Assembly: GCA_964016985.1 (NCBI GenBank)
Contig: OZ024827.1
Coordinates: 82,225,835 to 82,289,834 of the forward strand
Reading direction: 5' to 3'
Origin: Anodontia alba
Lineage: Eukaryota > Mollusca > Bivalvia > Lucinida > Lucinidae
Length of the DNA: 64,000 nt
Positions 24,155 to 35,496 of the stretch are shown here, piece after piece (within the stretch, counting starts at the first letter, position 1; every line of letters begins with the position of its first letter). Under the pieces are notes generated by a model that made no database searches, was not told the origin of the DNA, and saw only the letters and a program-made list of their open reading frames with translations. The translations under genes and the position numbers were made by a program.

Positions 24155-24310
24155 GGTGTGTGTGTTTGGGGGGCGGGGGGAAGGGGGGTGTATGTAGCCT
24201 CGCAAACTACAGTATTGCACATGAAGCGATTCAATCAAACCAAGCCTTCGATTTTCGTGATTTTGTGTGTTCTTTGTTTCCAAAGGAAATCCTTTCTGAC
24301 TTTTATTATT
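23638..24310. repeat. Tandem duplication of about 300 bp with G-rich tracts
   Basis: Copy 1 (23638-23940) and copy 2 (23941-24310) both begin TTTACTCTA.TGTAGCTGGTG. Both contain CTCCCCGTA, GTGATCATT, GCCTCGCAAACTACAGT and GTGTGTTCTTTGTTTC. At the same internal place, copy 1 has a short GGTGGGTGGGGG tract and copy 2 has a (GT)n tract followed by 47-48 consecutive G (about 24106-24153). The glycine-rich reading frames across the G-run are artefacts. The segment ending TTTGTTTC.AAAGG recurs at 59220-59260. Confidence 0.8.
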
Positions 24311-24817
24311 AGCCTTTACCACTCTCTGAGCAGAATCAGCTTAGCAGACGATTAATTGATGGTATTTTTTTATTTTTCCCACGGAAAACAGGATTTGACA
24401 TTGTAGACTATTTGCCTGAAATATCAATCCAATATTCTGGTAAAAGAAAAATATTTTAAAATGTCATCTGCTGATTTTTATTACCTACAGTGCTAAGCGT
24501 TAATGGTGGCAAGGTTTTACGCCAGTGTAACTAGTTTGTTTGTTAGTAAATCTGATTATGTGAGTCGAACAATCACTTTAAACAACATTTGAACCCAAGA
24601 TGAAGATTTGGTACCCGTCAAATCAATTGAATCCCCCGTTAGCTCTACGGCGGTGGTTCAGACTTTGTCTGTTCTTTGTGTGGCCTTGTGGCTGTTCCAT
24701 GCTTTATTATGTCCGTTCTCTTATTGTTGTGTATAGTGAATCCTGCCTATCATTGTAATAACGTTGTTGGGGAATAGGTTAGAGCAGGTTAGTATAGGGA
24801 GCATATTAGTAGTCTTT
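24311..24817. other. Unclassified intron sequence
   Basis: No gene or recognised repeat is visible. Confidence 0.4.
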
Positions 24818-25117
24818 GCCGGCCTCGGTGGCTCAGCTGGATGCGCGTCCGACTGGAGATCAGGAGGTTCGACCCCCGCCGAGGTTGGCAACATTCTTTC
24901 GTGCCGGAGATTGATCATAAAATATTTTCTACGGTCATTCTCTCCCTTCCGCTGATTCAAGAAGGGCAGTTGTCAGTTTCTTGCGAAAGACTGTGCTCAA
25001 TACTGGTTAGCCGCTTAGAGGACTAAGCCTGCCCAGTAAACGTGTGGTAAGGTAAACTGACAGCGCTCGACATGACCCCAGTTGGTTGACTGGGCCGTAA
25101 AACATCAACACAAACAA
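24818..25117 (+). mobile_element. tRNA-derived SINE, family S1
   Basis: A 300-bp element with a tRNA-like head. The A-box region is GGTGGCTCAGCTGGATGCGC and the B-box is AGGTTCGACCCCCGCC. A unique body (CGCTTAGAGGACTAAGCC) follows, then a tail ending CATCAACACAAACAA. The head diverges from a functional tRNA and is continuous with the body, so it is a SINE rather than a tRNA gene. A full copy is at 62253 and an internally deleted copy at 31131. Confidence 0.85.
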
Positions 25118-25534
25118 GTAGGCTTTGTTTTAGTTTGTGTAATCTCTGTCTTGATTTGTTTGCTCTTAAGAATTAAAATTCAGATTTAAGTTTGCACCGG
25201 ATGATAAAAAAAAAAAAAACAAAAAAAAAAAAAAAAAAAAAAAAATAGACATTTGTTTGTAAAACACTATGCCCCCAACATATGCTTGCCCCTAAAGATA
25301 GTCCAGACATAATTTTTTGCCAAGGGCAGATAACTCAAAAACCAGAAGAGCAAGAGTAATACGCTTTTCGTCAACACACATAGTGTCATTAAGCTGTAAA
25401 CACCCATTTTGGTCCAAAACTTTATACTGATACCCATGAAAAGCCATAACCACATTATACAGCTTACCCAATGCATAGTACGTAGTGATACAGAAAAGAT
25501 GAAATTCATGCAACAGACATTACATCATCGGAGC
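25118..25534. other. Unclassified intron sequence with an A-rich run
   Basis: It holds an A-rich run at about 25207-25246. This is followed by sequence with overlapping open frames on the minus strand (25267-25513) that resemble no protein I know; it may be an interspersed repeat. Confidence 0.4.
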
Positions 25535-26322
25535 ATTCAGAAAACTTATTAACCGTTATAAAAGAATTGGCTATAGCCTGGATATTATGCGGCAGACTGC
25601 ATGCCTAGTTGTCAACCCAATCATTGTTGATGGCTATGCTTCACTCTTTAATTGCACGACGGCGGTTCGGACCTCGATCTCAATGACGGCCTCTTCGTAA
25701 AACTTTTACCAGTGGGTTGGGGTTTGACGATATCTCTTTGGCTCGGCCCGCCGTGGTTCAACTATTGGTTTTCATTTACTCTGGCATACAGTAGAATTAG
25801 CCATGTGTACTCGTCTTTGTTTATTATAGTGATTAATTTAATTTTTATGTTTTCGCTTTGATGTATTGACTGAGTTGGGAGCCTTTATGCGAACCGAATT
25901 TTTATGTGTTTCTGTATTAAGAGTAATATCGGGACCCAGGGTGAAGTTAGCTAGCTGTAAAAGTGCTTTAACACCACCCCCCCCCCCAAACACACACACA
26001 CACCCCGCCTCCGGTGGTTTACTCTACTGACCGTTCTAAGGCGGTGGTCCCGGTGTTAGTCTTACTCTTTCTTGCTTTGTGGTTTATTCTACGAGGCCAT
26101 TTGTTGTATGTCTTTCCGTGTGTCATTTTGTTCTTGTGTTTTTCAGTCCTTTTAGTATTGCAGTTACCTCGCTTGGGGAAGAGACAGCTAATCTTAGTGT
26201 TTTTCGTACGTTTGTTCGATTTGTGCTTGTTTGGATTTGTCGGTTACCTTTTCCTCTTTGGGTCTGGGAAGGGCTGCGTTTTGTGATTGTGGCACTCCCT
26301 GGACTTTTCTATTTCCCTTTTC
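25535..26322 (+). pseudogene. Penelope-like element, 5'-truncated copy
   Basis: Plus-strand copy beginning inside the RT C-terminus (AACCGTTATAAAAGAATTGG, LDIMRQTACLVVNP, IVDGYASLFNC) and running through the tail to TGGACTTTTCTATTTCCC. The tail contains a C-run followed by (CA)n at 25976-26003, at the position where the 48-kb copy has a G/C-rich tract. It has no catalytic motifs. Confidence 0.8.
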
Positions 26323-27650
26323 TTTTCATATGTAAATAGCTCCTAAGATATTGCGTCCGCAACATTTTATCATAGACCCCTATATACAAGTTGTAAATGA
26401 TCAATTTAAAAACAAACAATAACAAAATATGGGTCTGCTTATTTTTCATACAGAAATTGCATATAAAGTTTCAGGGTCCTAAACAAATCGATGTCCAAGA
26501 TATACGAGGCCTCCTTGACTTAGTCAAATTGCCACAAAAAGGAGCCTAAAAAGGTAAGAGAAAAGTTCAGGGAGTGCCACAATCACAAGAAAGGTAAGAG
26601 AAAAGGCCAGGGAGTGCCACAATCATAAACCGCAGCCCTTCCCAGACACCAAGAGGAAGAGGAAACCGACAAATCCATACAAGCACAAATCGAACAAACG
26701 TACGAAAAGCACTAAGATTAGCCCTCTCTTCCCCAAGCGAGGTAATTGCAATACTAAAAGGACTTAAACGTTCTGAAAACACTTACTCTGGTAATATATG
26801 ATGCTGTCAGCCCAAAAGTTAATCAGCACTTCTACATATGATCAGGGCACTGCATACCAAATATCAACTTCATATGTTAAATGGCTCTTAAGATATTGTG
26901 TCAGCAACATTTTATCATAAACCCCTATATACAAGTTGTAAAGGGAAATAATTTCGTTGTTAATGGCTCAATAAAAAAAAAATACGGGTCTGCTTATTTT
27001 TCATATAGAAAGTATACATTAAGTTTCAGGGTCCTACACAAATTGGTTTCCAAGATACAATAGGCACTTAATTTTTATAAAAAGGGAAATAACTCTAGCA
27101 ATATTTGGTGCACTCCGCCCAAAAGTTAATCAGCATATTTTCATATGATCAGGATACTATAGACCAAATACAAACTTCATATCTCAAATGATTCTTAAGA
27201 TATCGCGCCCGCAAGAAAGCTCAACAGAATTTTCATAAAAAGGGTAAAAACTCTGGCAATATTTGGTGCACTCCAACCAAAAGTTAATCAGCACTTCTTC
27301 ATATGGTCAGGATACTGTATACCAAATACAAACCTCATATCTCAACTGGTTCTTAAGATAACGCGTCCGCAAGAATGCGTAACGGACAGACGAAAGTTGT
27401 AAAGGGAAATAATTTCGCTATTAATGAATCAATCAAAAAAAAAAGGGAAATAACTCTGGAAATATATTTGGTGCACTCCGCCCAAAAGTTAATAAGCACA
27501 TATTCGTATGGTCAGGATATTGTATACCAAATATCAAGTTCATATCTCAAATGGTTCGTAAGATATCGCGTCCGCAAGAAAGCGTAATGGACAGACGGAC
27601 AGGATGAAACCAATATGCCCCACTCAACTTCTTCGAAGTTGGGGGTATAA
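26323..27650 (+). repeat. Interspersed repeat made of about 220-bp subrepeats
   Basis: Several diverged copies of a unit. Each contains CACTCCGCCCAAAAGTTAATC, then ATATGATCAGGATACTGTAT, then ACCAAATACAAACTTCATAT, then TCTTAAGATATCGCGTCCGC. The repeat ends GCCCCACTCAACTTCTTCGA then AGTTGGGGGTATAA, a short terminal hairpin, followed by an A-rich tail. It is interrupted at 26551-26770 by a PLE tail. No coding capacity is seen; the class is unknown. Confidence 0.7.
26551..26770 (-). mobile_element. Penelope-like 3' tail, solo copy with duplicated end
   Basis: Minus-strand tail fragment inserted in the subrepeat array. The terminal piece (AAGGTAAGAGAAAAG..CAGGGAGTGCCACAATCA) occurs twice in succession, so the 3' end of the element is duplicated. 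Confidence 0.75.
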
Positions 27651-28182
27651 AAAAAAACAAAAAAAAAAAACAAAAAAAAAAAAACAAAAAAATACATAAA
27701 GCTATTCTTAGTGTCTCCGAGATGCACGTTGTATTTTATATTATCTATTAATTATCACCTCCAACTTATCATTTATATTTGCTTGGTATCCTAATATTTT
27801 GAATTGCATTTCACTTAACGGAGGTCTTGGAAAGACCTGCGGTGGATTTCACGTGACCGACGTCAAGCAAACTTATGTAAATAAAAAAAACAACAAAAAA
27901 AAAAACAAAAAAAAACAAAAAAACATTACATTACATATCAGTGGGCACATATCCCCGCCCTAATGTGCGCCTAGATTACGTGATAGCTCAATATTTTGCA
28001 TTGAGGAATGCACTGCAACGAGAATTGCTGCTTTATCGTAGACGATTAGATTCAAATTGTAATTATATCTTGGTGTCATTGTAGGCAATGTTCTTCCTTG
28101 ACATCTACCAAGTAATCTACCAAGGAGATTTTCTCATAAGTGAGAGTATCAGGTTAATATTTTTTTCTTATTTTCTCCATGA
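27651..28182. other. A-rich tracts and unclassified sequence
   Basis: Two interrupted A-runs (about 27646-27694 and 27884-27923) and short unassigned sequence. GGTCTTGGAAAGACCTGC forms a small hairpin. Confidence 0.5.
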
Positions 28183-28262
28183 AAGCATAAACTCATTAGA
28201 AGCGCCTTGACAAGGCACTTCTAATGAGTACCACAATAAATGTTTCCGTAGAGAAATAAGAA
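28183..28262. repeat. Family D hairpin
   Basis: A hairpin with arms ACTCATTAGAAGCGCCTTG and AAGGCACTTCTAATGAGT, followed by GAGAAATAAGAAAAT. The stem resembles the family C core but lacks family C ends. Similar stems are at 35383-35440, 38055-38110 and 55690-55740. Confidence 0.6.
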
Positions 28263-28272
28263 AATTATCATT

Positions 28273-28548
28273 CATTATGAAAACACGCCTATTTAAATAT
28301 ATAGAAAAATTCATTCCAAAAACTGAAAATTTTCCCATAAAAACTCTGATATTTTTAATATTTCTGACAAAACATAGATTGTGCGAACACGTTAGAACCG
28401 CCTCGCCGAGGCGGTTCTAACGAGTACCCACAATCTATGTTTCTGAGCAGAAATAAGAAAAAAAACGTATACCCCTGTAAACCCCAGTTTGACTATATAA
28501 AAGTGGGGTTTAAAAGGGTCATAAGGATATAGGTATGTTTTCGTGATG
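28273..28548 (+). mobile_element. Family C MITE (copy 3)
   Basis: Full-length copy with ends CATTATGAAAACACGCC and TATGTTTTCGTGATG. It contains a strong central stem (GTTAGAACCGCCTCG and CGAGGCGGTTCTAAC). It lies directly beside the family D hairpin. Confidence 0.85.
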
Positions 28549-29047
28549 CTTTTTGATTTAAAAAAAGCGCCTTAACCGGAGTTGTTTTCCTCTGGTCGTT
28601 CTAAGGTTCCCTTGATGCAGTTGGAAAGACTTTCTTTCATGGTTTTAACATTTACAAGATGTTTTCACTTATATATTTTGTGATTAATTGTGATGTTTCA
28701 CTGATGAAGTAGGTTTCTGTGCAGCTCGAACACTTGTTGAAGTGACGTATGATGTATGTATAAGCAGTGTGTATGTAAGAAAGGCTTGCCTTGAGGGCGT
28801 TCCCGTTTCTCTTTAGCCACACGTTTGTTTGTCGATGTCCGTTAAATCAAATTTCTTATTGTTTTGCGCCTGTAAATCGACATGACGAAGACGTGTCGAG
28901 ACACTGCTTAGACAGAATAGCAAACAGATAAGGCTCTGATAATACTGATATTACAGTATGTACTTATTAAGATCTGTCAATCTAAATTAACAATTTCCAT
29001 GCAGGGTAAAATCAGATGCCACGTCCACTTCTAAATTTTAAGACAAT

Positions 29048-29295
29048 CTGGGCCCAGTTGTTCAAAGCTAACGATATCGTTAGTTAACGATTCGTTAAAA
29101 TTTAAATCAAGTCATACGCAAATATGCTGAAATTTTTTGCTGAAAAAATGTGAGTAGCTTTTGCAGTGCAAAAGCTACTCACATTTTTTTCAGCAAAAAT
29201 ATCAGAATATTGTATATTGAATCCGCTAAAACAGTTAACGAAATGACCCTTAACGAGCTCGTTAAGCTAACGACGCTTTGAACAACTGGGCCCAG
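29048..29295. mobile_element. Family A MITE
   Basis: A 248-bp copy with ends CTGGGCCCAGTTGTTCAAAG and TTTGAACAACTGGGCCCAG. The centre is a palindrome (GTGAGTAGCTTTTGCAGTGC then AAAAGCTACTCAC). Confidence 0.85.
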
Positions 29296-29451
29296 ATTAA
29301 TTGATCCGGTTTGTTGATACAAATTCACATACTTAATAACAAACACTATAGATCCGGATAAATTGGCTTCGGAAGAAGCCATGTGATCTGTATCTATAGT
29401 GTACGCAAAAAGAGGGTATATCTGGGTTCAGCAGTACCAGGGTTAAGGATA

Positions 29452-29794
29452 CATTACGAAAACACGCCTATTCAAATATACTGAACATTTTACCACCCAA
29501 AAATTAAAATTTTCAGATAAAAAATTCTGATATTTTTCATAATTCTGCTCAAAAACATAGATTGTGGGTACTCATTAGAACCGCCTCGTCGAGGCGGTTC
29601 TAACGAATACTCACAAAAGCATAGATTGTTGGGTACTCATTAGAACCGCCTCATCGAGACGGTTCTAACGAGTACTCACAATCTATGTTTTGAGCAGAAG
29701 TAAGAAAATAATGTATACCCCTGTAAACCCCAGTTTTACTATATAAAAGTGGGGTTTAAGGGGGTCAAAATTGTATAGGCGTGTTTTCGTGATG
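29452..29794 (+). mobile_element. Family C MITE (copy 4) with a duplicated core hairpin
   Basis: This copy is about 60 bases longer than the others because the central stem occurs twice in tandem, at about 29558-29615 and 29620-29690. The second stem has a mismatch (CCGCCTC against GAGACGG). The ends are intact. Confidence 0.85.
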
Positions 29795-29795
29795 A

Positions 29796-30549
29796 GATAT
29801 ATGCAGTACCTGGATAAAAGTGGGTCAGGTACTGTCCTCTAATGTCGGAAGCTGGAAACGGCAGTTCTCCTCTACTGATTTCCGACTCCTTTTGAAATTT
29901 ATCTGAACCTAAAAATGACAATAGAGCCACAACGTCAAAAAACGTACATTCAGACAATGGGCCCAGCGAAGATCCAGATCATTCGCACTGCTGATCAGAA
30001 GCTTCACTGGACGCTGACAAAGAAGACTCTGAAGAAGCGCTGGTTTGTCTTTTCTTTCGGCGCACATGTCAGAATGTACGCTTTCTCACGCTGCGGCTAA
30101 ACGTAATGATCACTACCTTGAGATAATTTACCGTCCGACATGTGAACCCGGCGAGGTCTCAAAGCGCCCAGCGGAAATACACACAGACCAGACCCGATCC
30201 TGGGCGCTCTGTTGATAATCAAGTGTCCAAAGTTTCTTCATATGACTAATGTAGACTGAACCATGAGACTGTAAGGTGTGCTAGCTTACCTTAAGGAAAA
30301 TGGCGTCTGAACTATATTCAGACACCATACATACACAAATCATTATGCTCTCCAAACTATCAGAAAAAATCACTGTACCACGTGACACATAAACAACTAG
30401 CCACCTGACTTATGATGGACATTAGTACCTTTAAGACAACAGTTTCTAGCTACTCTCCGAAACGCTGTTGAGATATAGACTGTTTATTTTAGGCTCACCT
30501 TAACAGGTAACACCCGTTCACCCATTAACTCTACTGTAAGACTTCAATG
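29796..30549. other. Unclassified intron sequence
   Basis: No gene is recognised. A short stretch around 29960-30110 (CCCAGCGAAGATCCAGATCA) matches the dispersed sequence found near 38480 and 63270. Confidence 0.4.
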
Positions 30550-30829
30550 CATTACGAAAGCACGTCTATTCAATATATATCGAAAATTTCACTTCCAAAA
30601 ACTGAAAATTTTCAGATAGAAAATTCTGATATTTTTCATATTTCTGCTCAGTACATAGATTGTGAGAACTCATTAGAACCGCCTTGCCGAGGCGGTTCTA
30701 ACCAGTACCCACAATTTATGTTTTTAAGCAGAGGTAAGAAAAATAATGTATATCCCTGTAAACCACAGTTTTACTATATAAATGTGGGGTTTAAGGGGGT
30801 CAAAAATATATAGGCATGTTTTCGTGATG
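30550..30829 (+). mobile_element. Family C MITE (copy 5)
   Basis: Full-length copy with ends CATTACGAAAGCACGTC and GCATGTTTTCGTGATG and a central stem GAACCGCCTTGCC and GAGGCGGTTC. Confidence 0.8.
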
Positions 30830-31130
30830 GATTCGAATACACTAATGTCTCGTTTATCGGGGCTGATTCAAATTCATTTTCGAGTTCTGGGAAATTTTCA
30901 AGAAAAAAATATTAAAGTATGTATAATTAAAGTGAAAAATTCTTATTTCATCGTGAAAATGTATGTTGTATTTAAAGTGTACACTCAATATATCATCATT
31001 TTATAGAAAAACGAAAAGACGTTGCTAAATTATCCCTATATGCTTCCTGACCGGGTGCTGTGTTTTATTTTATTTTATTTTTTTGTTTTTTTAACAATTA
31101 GTATTTGATTACCCATGTCTAGAACAAATC

Positions 31131-31281
31131 GCCGGCCTCGATGCCTCAGTTGAATCCGCGTCAGAATAATGGTTAGCCGCTTAGAGGACTAAGTCTGCCA
31201 AGTAAATGTGTGGTTAGGTAAACTGACCGTGTTCGACATGACCCAAATGAGTTGACTGGGCAGTAAACCCTCAGCACAAAC
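31131..31281 (+). mobile_element. SINE family S1, internally deleted copy
   Basis: It starts GCCGGCCTCGATGCCTCAGT like the full-length SINE, then jumps from the A-box region directly to GGTTAGCCGCTTAGAGGAC. The B-box and half the body are missing. It ends CCTCAGCACAAAC. Without a B-box it should not be transcribed by RNA polymerase III. Confidence 0.8.
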
Positions 31282-31360
31282 CTACCTAGAACAAATCCAA
31301 AAAGCTATTGAAGTTCGACTGTATACTAATGTTTTATAGATATTACATGTTAAAATCAAT

Positions 31361-31918
31361 ATTACGAAAACACGACTTTTCAAATTCGTATACAGAAAAT
31401 TTCACCTCCAAAACCTGAAAACTTTCAGATAAAAAAATTTGATATTTTTTCATATTTCTGCTCTAAACATAGATTGTGGGTACTCGTTAGAACCGCATCG
31501 GCGAGGCAGTTCTAACGAGTACCTACAACCTATGCTTTTAAGAAAAATAAGAAAGATAATGGATAACCTGAAACATTACGAAAACACGCCTATTCAAATA
31601 TACTGAATTTATTACCACCAAAAAATGAAAATTTTCAGATAAAAAAATTCTTATATTTTTCACATTTCTTCTCAAAACATAGATTATGGGTACTCGTTAG
31701 AACCGCCTAGGCAAGGCGGTTCTAACGAGTACCCACAATCTATGTTTTGAGCAGAAATAAGAAAAATAATGTCTACCCCTGTAAACCCCAGTTTTACTAT
31801 GTAAAAGTGGGGTTTACAGGGGTCAAAATTATATAGGCGTGTTTTCGTGATGTCCCAGTTGTTCTATATGAAAGTGGGATTTTAGGGACCAAAATTATAT
31901 AGGCATATTCTCGTGATA
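31361..31918 (+). mobile_element. Family C MITE with a second family C MITE nested inside
   Basis: The outer copy starts ATTACGAAAACACGAC at 31361. It breaks off at about 31573 within its right half, and resumes at 31853 (TCCCAGTTGTTC) to end CATATTCTCGTGAT. The inner, younger copy occupies 31574-31852 with intact ends and a cleaner central stem. The family was therefore active at two separate times, or inserts preferentially in itself. Confidence 0.8.
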
Positions 31919-33380
31919 AAACGTCAAAACGTTCACAAAGGCCTTGGTATATGCATACTGTAGCCGTACGTGATGACGTCGTTTGCCTGAATATCTAGTA
32001 TCATCTTAAAACATCTACTTTAAAATGAAAGAATTTGATTCTAGGGTCCCTCTCCTGAACGTCCTTAATTCTCCTAAATAATGAGGCACTAGAAATAAAC
32101 ATGTATAAGCTTTTACAACAAGATGTGTTTGTGAAACACGAACATGTCCCCGAGCCAAGGTCATTTTTTTTCTTTTAAGTAGGTCACAAGTCAATGTCAA
32201 GTCACAGGTCAAAATCTTTTGTATGAGTGGAAAGTCCTTGTCGCAAGAAACATGCATGCCAAATATAAAGGCTCTATCTGAAACGGTTCAAAAGTTATGA
32301 CCAATGTTAAAAATATTCAAAATTGCAAAGGTCGAAAAGTGAGAATGGCCCTAGTTTACATTGAAAAAAATTACAGCTAATTTGACATCGCTATGTAGAC
32401 TTACCTAGGCTCAAAACTAAAATGATAAAAATAAAGACTATAATTGTTATAAGAATAATAATGTTTTGCAACGCTGTTCCTAGAATGCTATAGACTTCGC
32501 TTAAGAGTACTAATGCATTCACCCGCTTTAATAGTGGAATGGTCATGGTTAATATTTTGGTAAAGTGCTGTGATGGTTACCTTTTAGACGGTATATGTTT
32601 GCGGCTCAAATAATGAATTATACAAAATGTTCACACTGATATTGTTGACGGAAAAGAATGTAAGCAGCCTTTGTAGCACATCAAGGAATTCTGATCAGGC
32701 CCTCTTCTATTCGTCGATATATTCTGCAGTAACCAATAGTTACGTGCGTTAGCAATGGGGCACTTGATCAGACCGCGCGACGATGTCCGTATATGGTGAA
32801 ATTATTTCCTGCGTTGCCTATCGAATTTTCAAATGACCTTTGTATAGTTAGACAGACAGAAAAATATAACTGACTAGTATTACCTCTTAGTAATCTGTAT
32901 AGTTCGCCAGTATCTGTAAATGAAATATAGCTGACCGCTTTATAAGGGCAAACAGTGTATACTCTGATCAGACGCCGCAGAATGCGGCATCAGATCAGTC
33001 TACACTGCTTAAGCCTCATTATTCTTCGGTAGATAGACCCTCCAACACGGTAGTTAACCCTTAAAGCGCCAAGAAAACCTGCATCTGAAAATGTCGCCTG
33101 ATTATGTCGTCTGCTGAATATTCTTGCAAACTTATCAAACCTATTTTTGCTTACAGGCAAACAGTGTGGACCCAGATCAGACTGCTCCTTAGGAGCAGTC
33201 TGATCTGGGTTCACACTATTTGCAGAAATGACTTTTAAAAACACAAACAGATGAGAAAGCAGACGACCATTGTTGTGATTGGCAGTTTAAGGGTTAAACT
33301 GATTCTTTCAAGTTTAATGACGAGTGTGGTTAGGAGGTGAGGTATCCAAATACTTACATATAGGGTGAATATTTTAAGAA
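31919..33380. other. Intron sequence with two family B hairpins
   Basis: Family B hairpins lie at 32948-33010 (GCAAACAGTGTATACTCTGA, then CGCCGCAGAATGCGGC) and 33157-33223 (CAGATCAGACTGCTCCTTAG, then GAGCAGTCTGATCTG). The second is a nearly perfect 67-base palindrome. The rest is unclassified. Confidence 0.6.
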
Positions 33381-33718
33381 TACAGTCGAATCTCGTTATC
33401 TCGAACTCGCTTATTTCGAATTACCGCTTATCTCGAAGTGAAAATCTGGTCCATGTTTTAACATGAAACTATGACAACAGCTAACAAAATAATGTGGAAA
33501 AGAGGAGAAATTGCTCCTAAGGAGCAGTTTCCTCTTTTCCACATTATTATATATATATATATTTCTAACTTCAGGAGTCAAATTACATATTCATTTGTTA
33601 AATGTGGTTGTTCAATTTATTGTTTTCCTCACTTTCTCAACTCTGATATGTCCAAGTACGGATATCTCGAATTTTTCAGTGAGTCCCTTGGAATTCGAGT
33701 TAACGAGAGTCGACTGTA
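33381..33718. mobile_element. Family E MITE, pogo-like ends (copy 2)
   Basis: A 338-bp element. The ends TACAGTCGAATCTCGTTATC and CGAGAGTCGACTGTA are inverted repeats with TA at both edges. The central stem is GGAAAAGAGGAGAAATTGCT then CCTAAGGAGCAG then CCTCTTTTCC. Confidence 0.8.
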
Positions 33719-33936
33719 TTGTCAGTTAGCTTTTAGCCAGATATTCCGACTTTCTCGTACATTCACACTTCGCCGCCATGTTCTGGCGATGCATGTGCTG
33801 AAGATAACGATACGCTGCAAAACCCTGAGCCGTTGCGGAAAGGAACTTTACAAGCTTTGAAGATTTCGTCCAGATCCTTCTTCTTGAACCAGTTGTTACT
33901 AATGAAAGCATATTTTCCACCAGCTTGTTTAAAATG

Positions 33937-34207
33937 CATTACAAAAACAAATACATTGAGAATTTTATCATCAAAAACTGAAAACTTTCAGATGAAAAAG
34001 TTTGGTCGTTTTCATACTTCTGCTCAAAACATAGATTATGGGTACTTGTTAGAACCGCCTCGTCGATGCGGTTCTAACGAGTACCAACATTCTATGTCTT
34101 TGAGCAGAAATAACAAAATTAATGTATATCCCCTGTAAATCCCAGTTTTACTATATCAAAGTGGGATTTAAGGGGGTCAAAAATTATATAGGTATGTTGT
34201 TGTGATG
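33937..34207 (+). mobile_element. Family C MITE (copy 6)
   Basis: Diverged copy whose left end is shortened (CATTACAAAAACAAATAC). The central stem and the right end are recognisable. Confidence 0.75.
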
Positions 34208-34588
34208 GGCAGGCAAGTTTTGTAACTTCCCTTTTGCATATCAGCTGGTGCATTGTTTTGAAAATGGATCTACAAATGTGCTTAAAGCATAAAAGAATTT
34301 GATCTCTCTTAATTGGAGTAAATTCTTTTCTTTAAGAGTAGACCCCTTTTTCAGAAGAGAACAAAACAATTTTGATATAGTTGTCTCCCATTATACCCTG
34401 AAAGTGCATCAGTTCACTTCAAAACAATCACTGGCGATGATATGACATAAAAGGAAAGTTGTTAGATTACTGATGAACATAACAGGAATCCATTTCAGGA
34501 TTCCATTTCAGCAGCTCACGAATCACTAATAAAGCACAAGAAATCACAAATTGCAACAGAGAGCAAGTTCTCTTTGTTTTAATGGTTT

Positions 34589-34591
<3 letters not shown>

Positions 34592-34655
<64 letters not shown>

Positions 34656-34740
34656 CACGAGCGGGTGGATAGACGAGCGGGCGGACGGACCGCCTATCCA
34701 AAATAATGAGCCCCCTTACCCTAAATGAATACCCAGACGA

Positions 34741-34789
<49 letters not shown>

Positions 34790-34848
34790 CAGACAGCAAA
34801 CAGACAGATCGATACATACATACATACATACATACATACATACATACA
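34592..34848. repeat. Cluster of microsatellites: (GA)n, (GATA)n, (CATA)n
   Basis: (GA)n lies at about 34592-34652, (ATAG)n at 34738-34790 and (ATAC)n at 34812-34848. They sit directly beyond the donor of the exon at 34869, so they lie in the first 300 bases of intron 6. Serine/leucine-rich open frames over them are artefacts. Confidence 0.95.
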
Positions 34849-34868
34849 CGCGTAGCTCGTAATCGTAC

Positions 34869-34995
34869 CTTTTGGTAAAACGATGGCGAATTTTAACCAG
34901 TCGTATATCGTTCCGTTTGCCTCGACAGGTGCAAAATACAGGGACTCAATAAAAACAGTCACATTTTGCATTTGTTCCAATGAATCCTGGTCATT
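34869..34995 (-). CDS. Host gene exon 6 of those visible
   Basis: A 127-base exon with acceptor CATTGATTTCAG before AATGACC and donor CCAAAAG/GTACGATT (minus strand). It enters at phase 0 and leaves with one extra base. It encodes NDQDSLEQMQ, NVTVFIESLYFAPVEANGTI and YDWLKFAIVLPK. NVT and NGT are possible N-glycosylation sites, which fits a secreted or extracellular product. The alternating hydrophobic pattern suggests beta strands. No family is assigned to this segment alone. Confidence 0.75.
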
Positions 34996-35496
34996 CTGAA
35001 ATCAATGAAACCATGGGTACATTTTTTTTTTACCTGAAACTGAGTTATGATTCCGAAACATATTTTTTTTAATTAGAAACATGCTTCGGCCACTTAAAAC
35101 ACTACGAATGTGCAGACTGATCCGAGTCTTTGCTGGGCGCAAATGCCCGAAGGAACGATTTCTGAAGTTGTGACTCACATGATTTCTTTATCGTACCCAG
35201 AGGAGAACTAAGGTGAGCTACAATTTAAGGGTCAGCTATTGTTTATGTTCAATAAAGACATGTTACACAACGATAGTATATGTTCCCAAAGACATTACCA
35301 TTAAAATAATCTTGCTGTGGTACAGACAATTTAATGAGCAGATTGTTTTATTATGTTCTTATTTTCTCATAGAGAATGTGTTTTGGATATTTGTTAGAAT
35401 CACCTAACTGAGAAGATTCTAACAATTATCAAAATCATGTGTTTTTTGAACGTATTAAGTACAACATTCTTGCATAATTTCAGACTAATTATTTAG
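34996..35496. other. Intron 5 sequence
   Basis: AT-rich, with a short stem at about 35390-35430 (GTTAGAATCACC and GATTCTAAC) similar to family D. Otherwise unclassified. Confidence 0.4.

Noticed and set aside
24089..24355. Glycine- or proline-rich proteins
   Set aside because: They are translations of the poly-G tract in several frames and on both strands.
24818..24890. tRNA gene
   Set aside because: A- and B-box-like sequences are present, but the sequence continues into a repeated body and tail found in other copies, so it is a SINE head. The same applies to 62253 and 63407.
34579..34700. Serine/leucine repeat protein
   Set aside because: It is a translation of the (GA)n microsatellite. 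The real exon lies further along on the same strand at 34869-34995.
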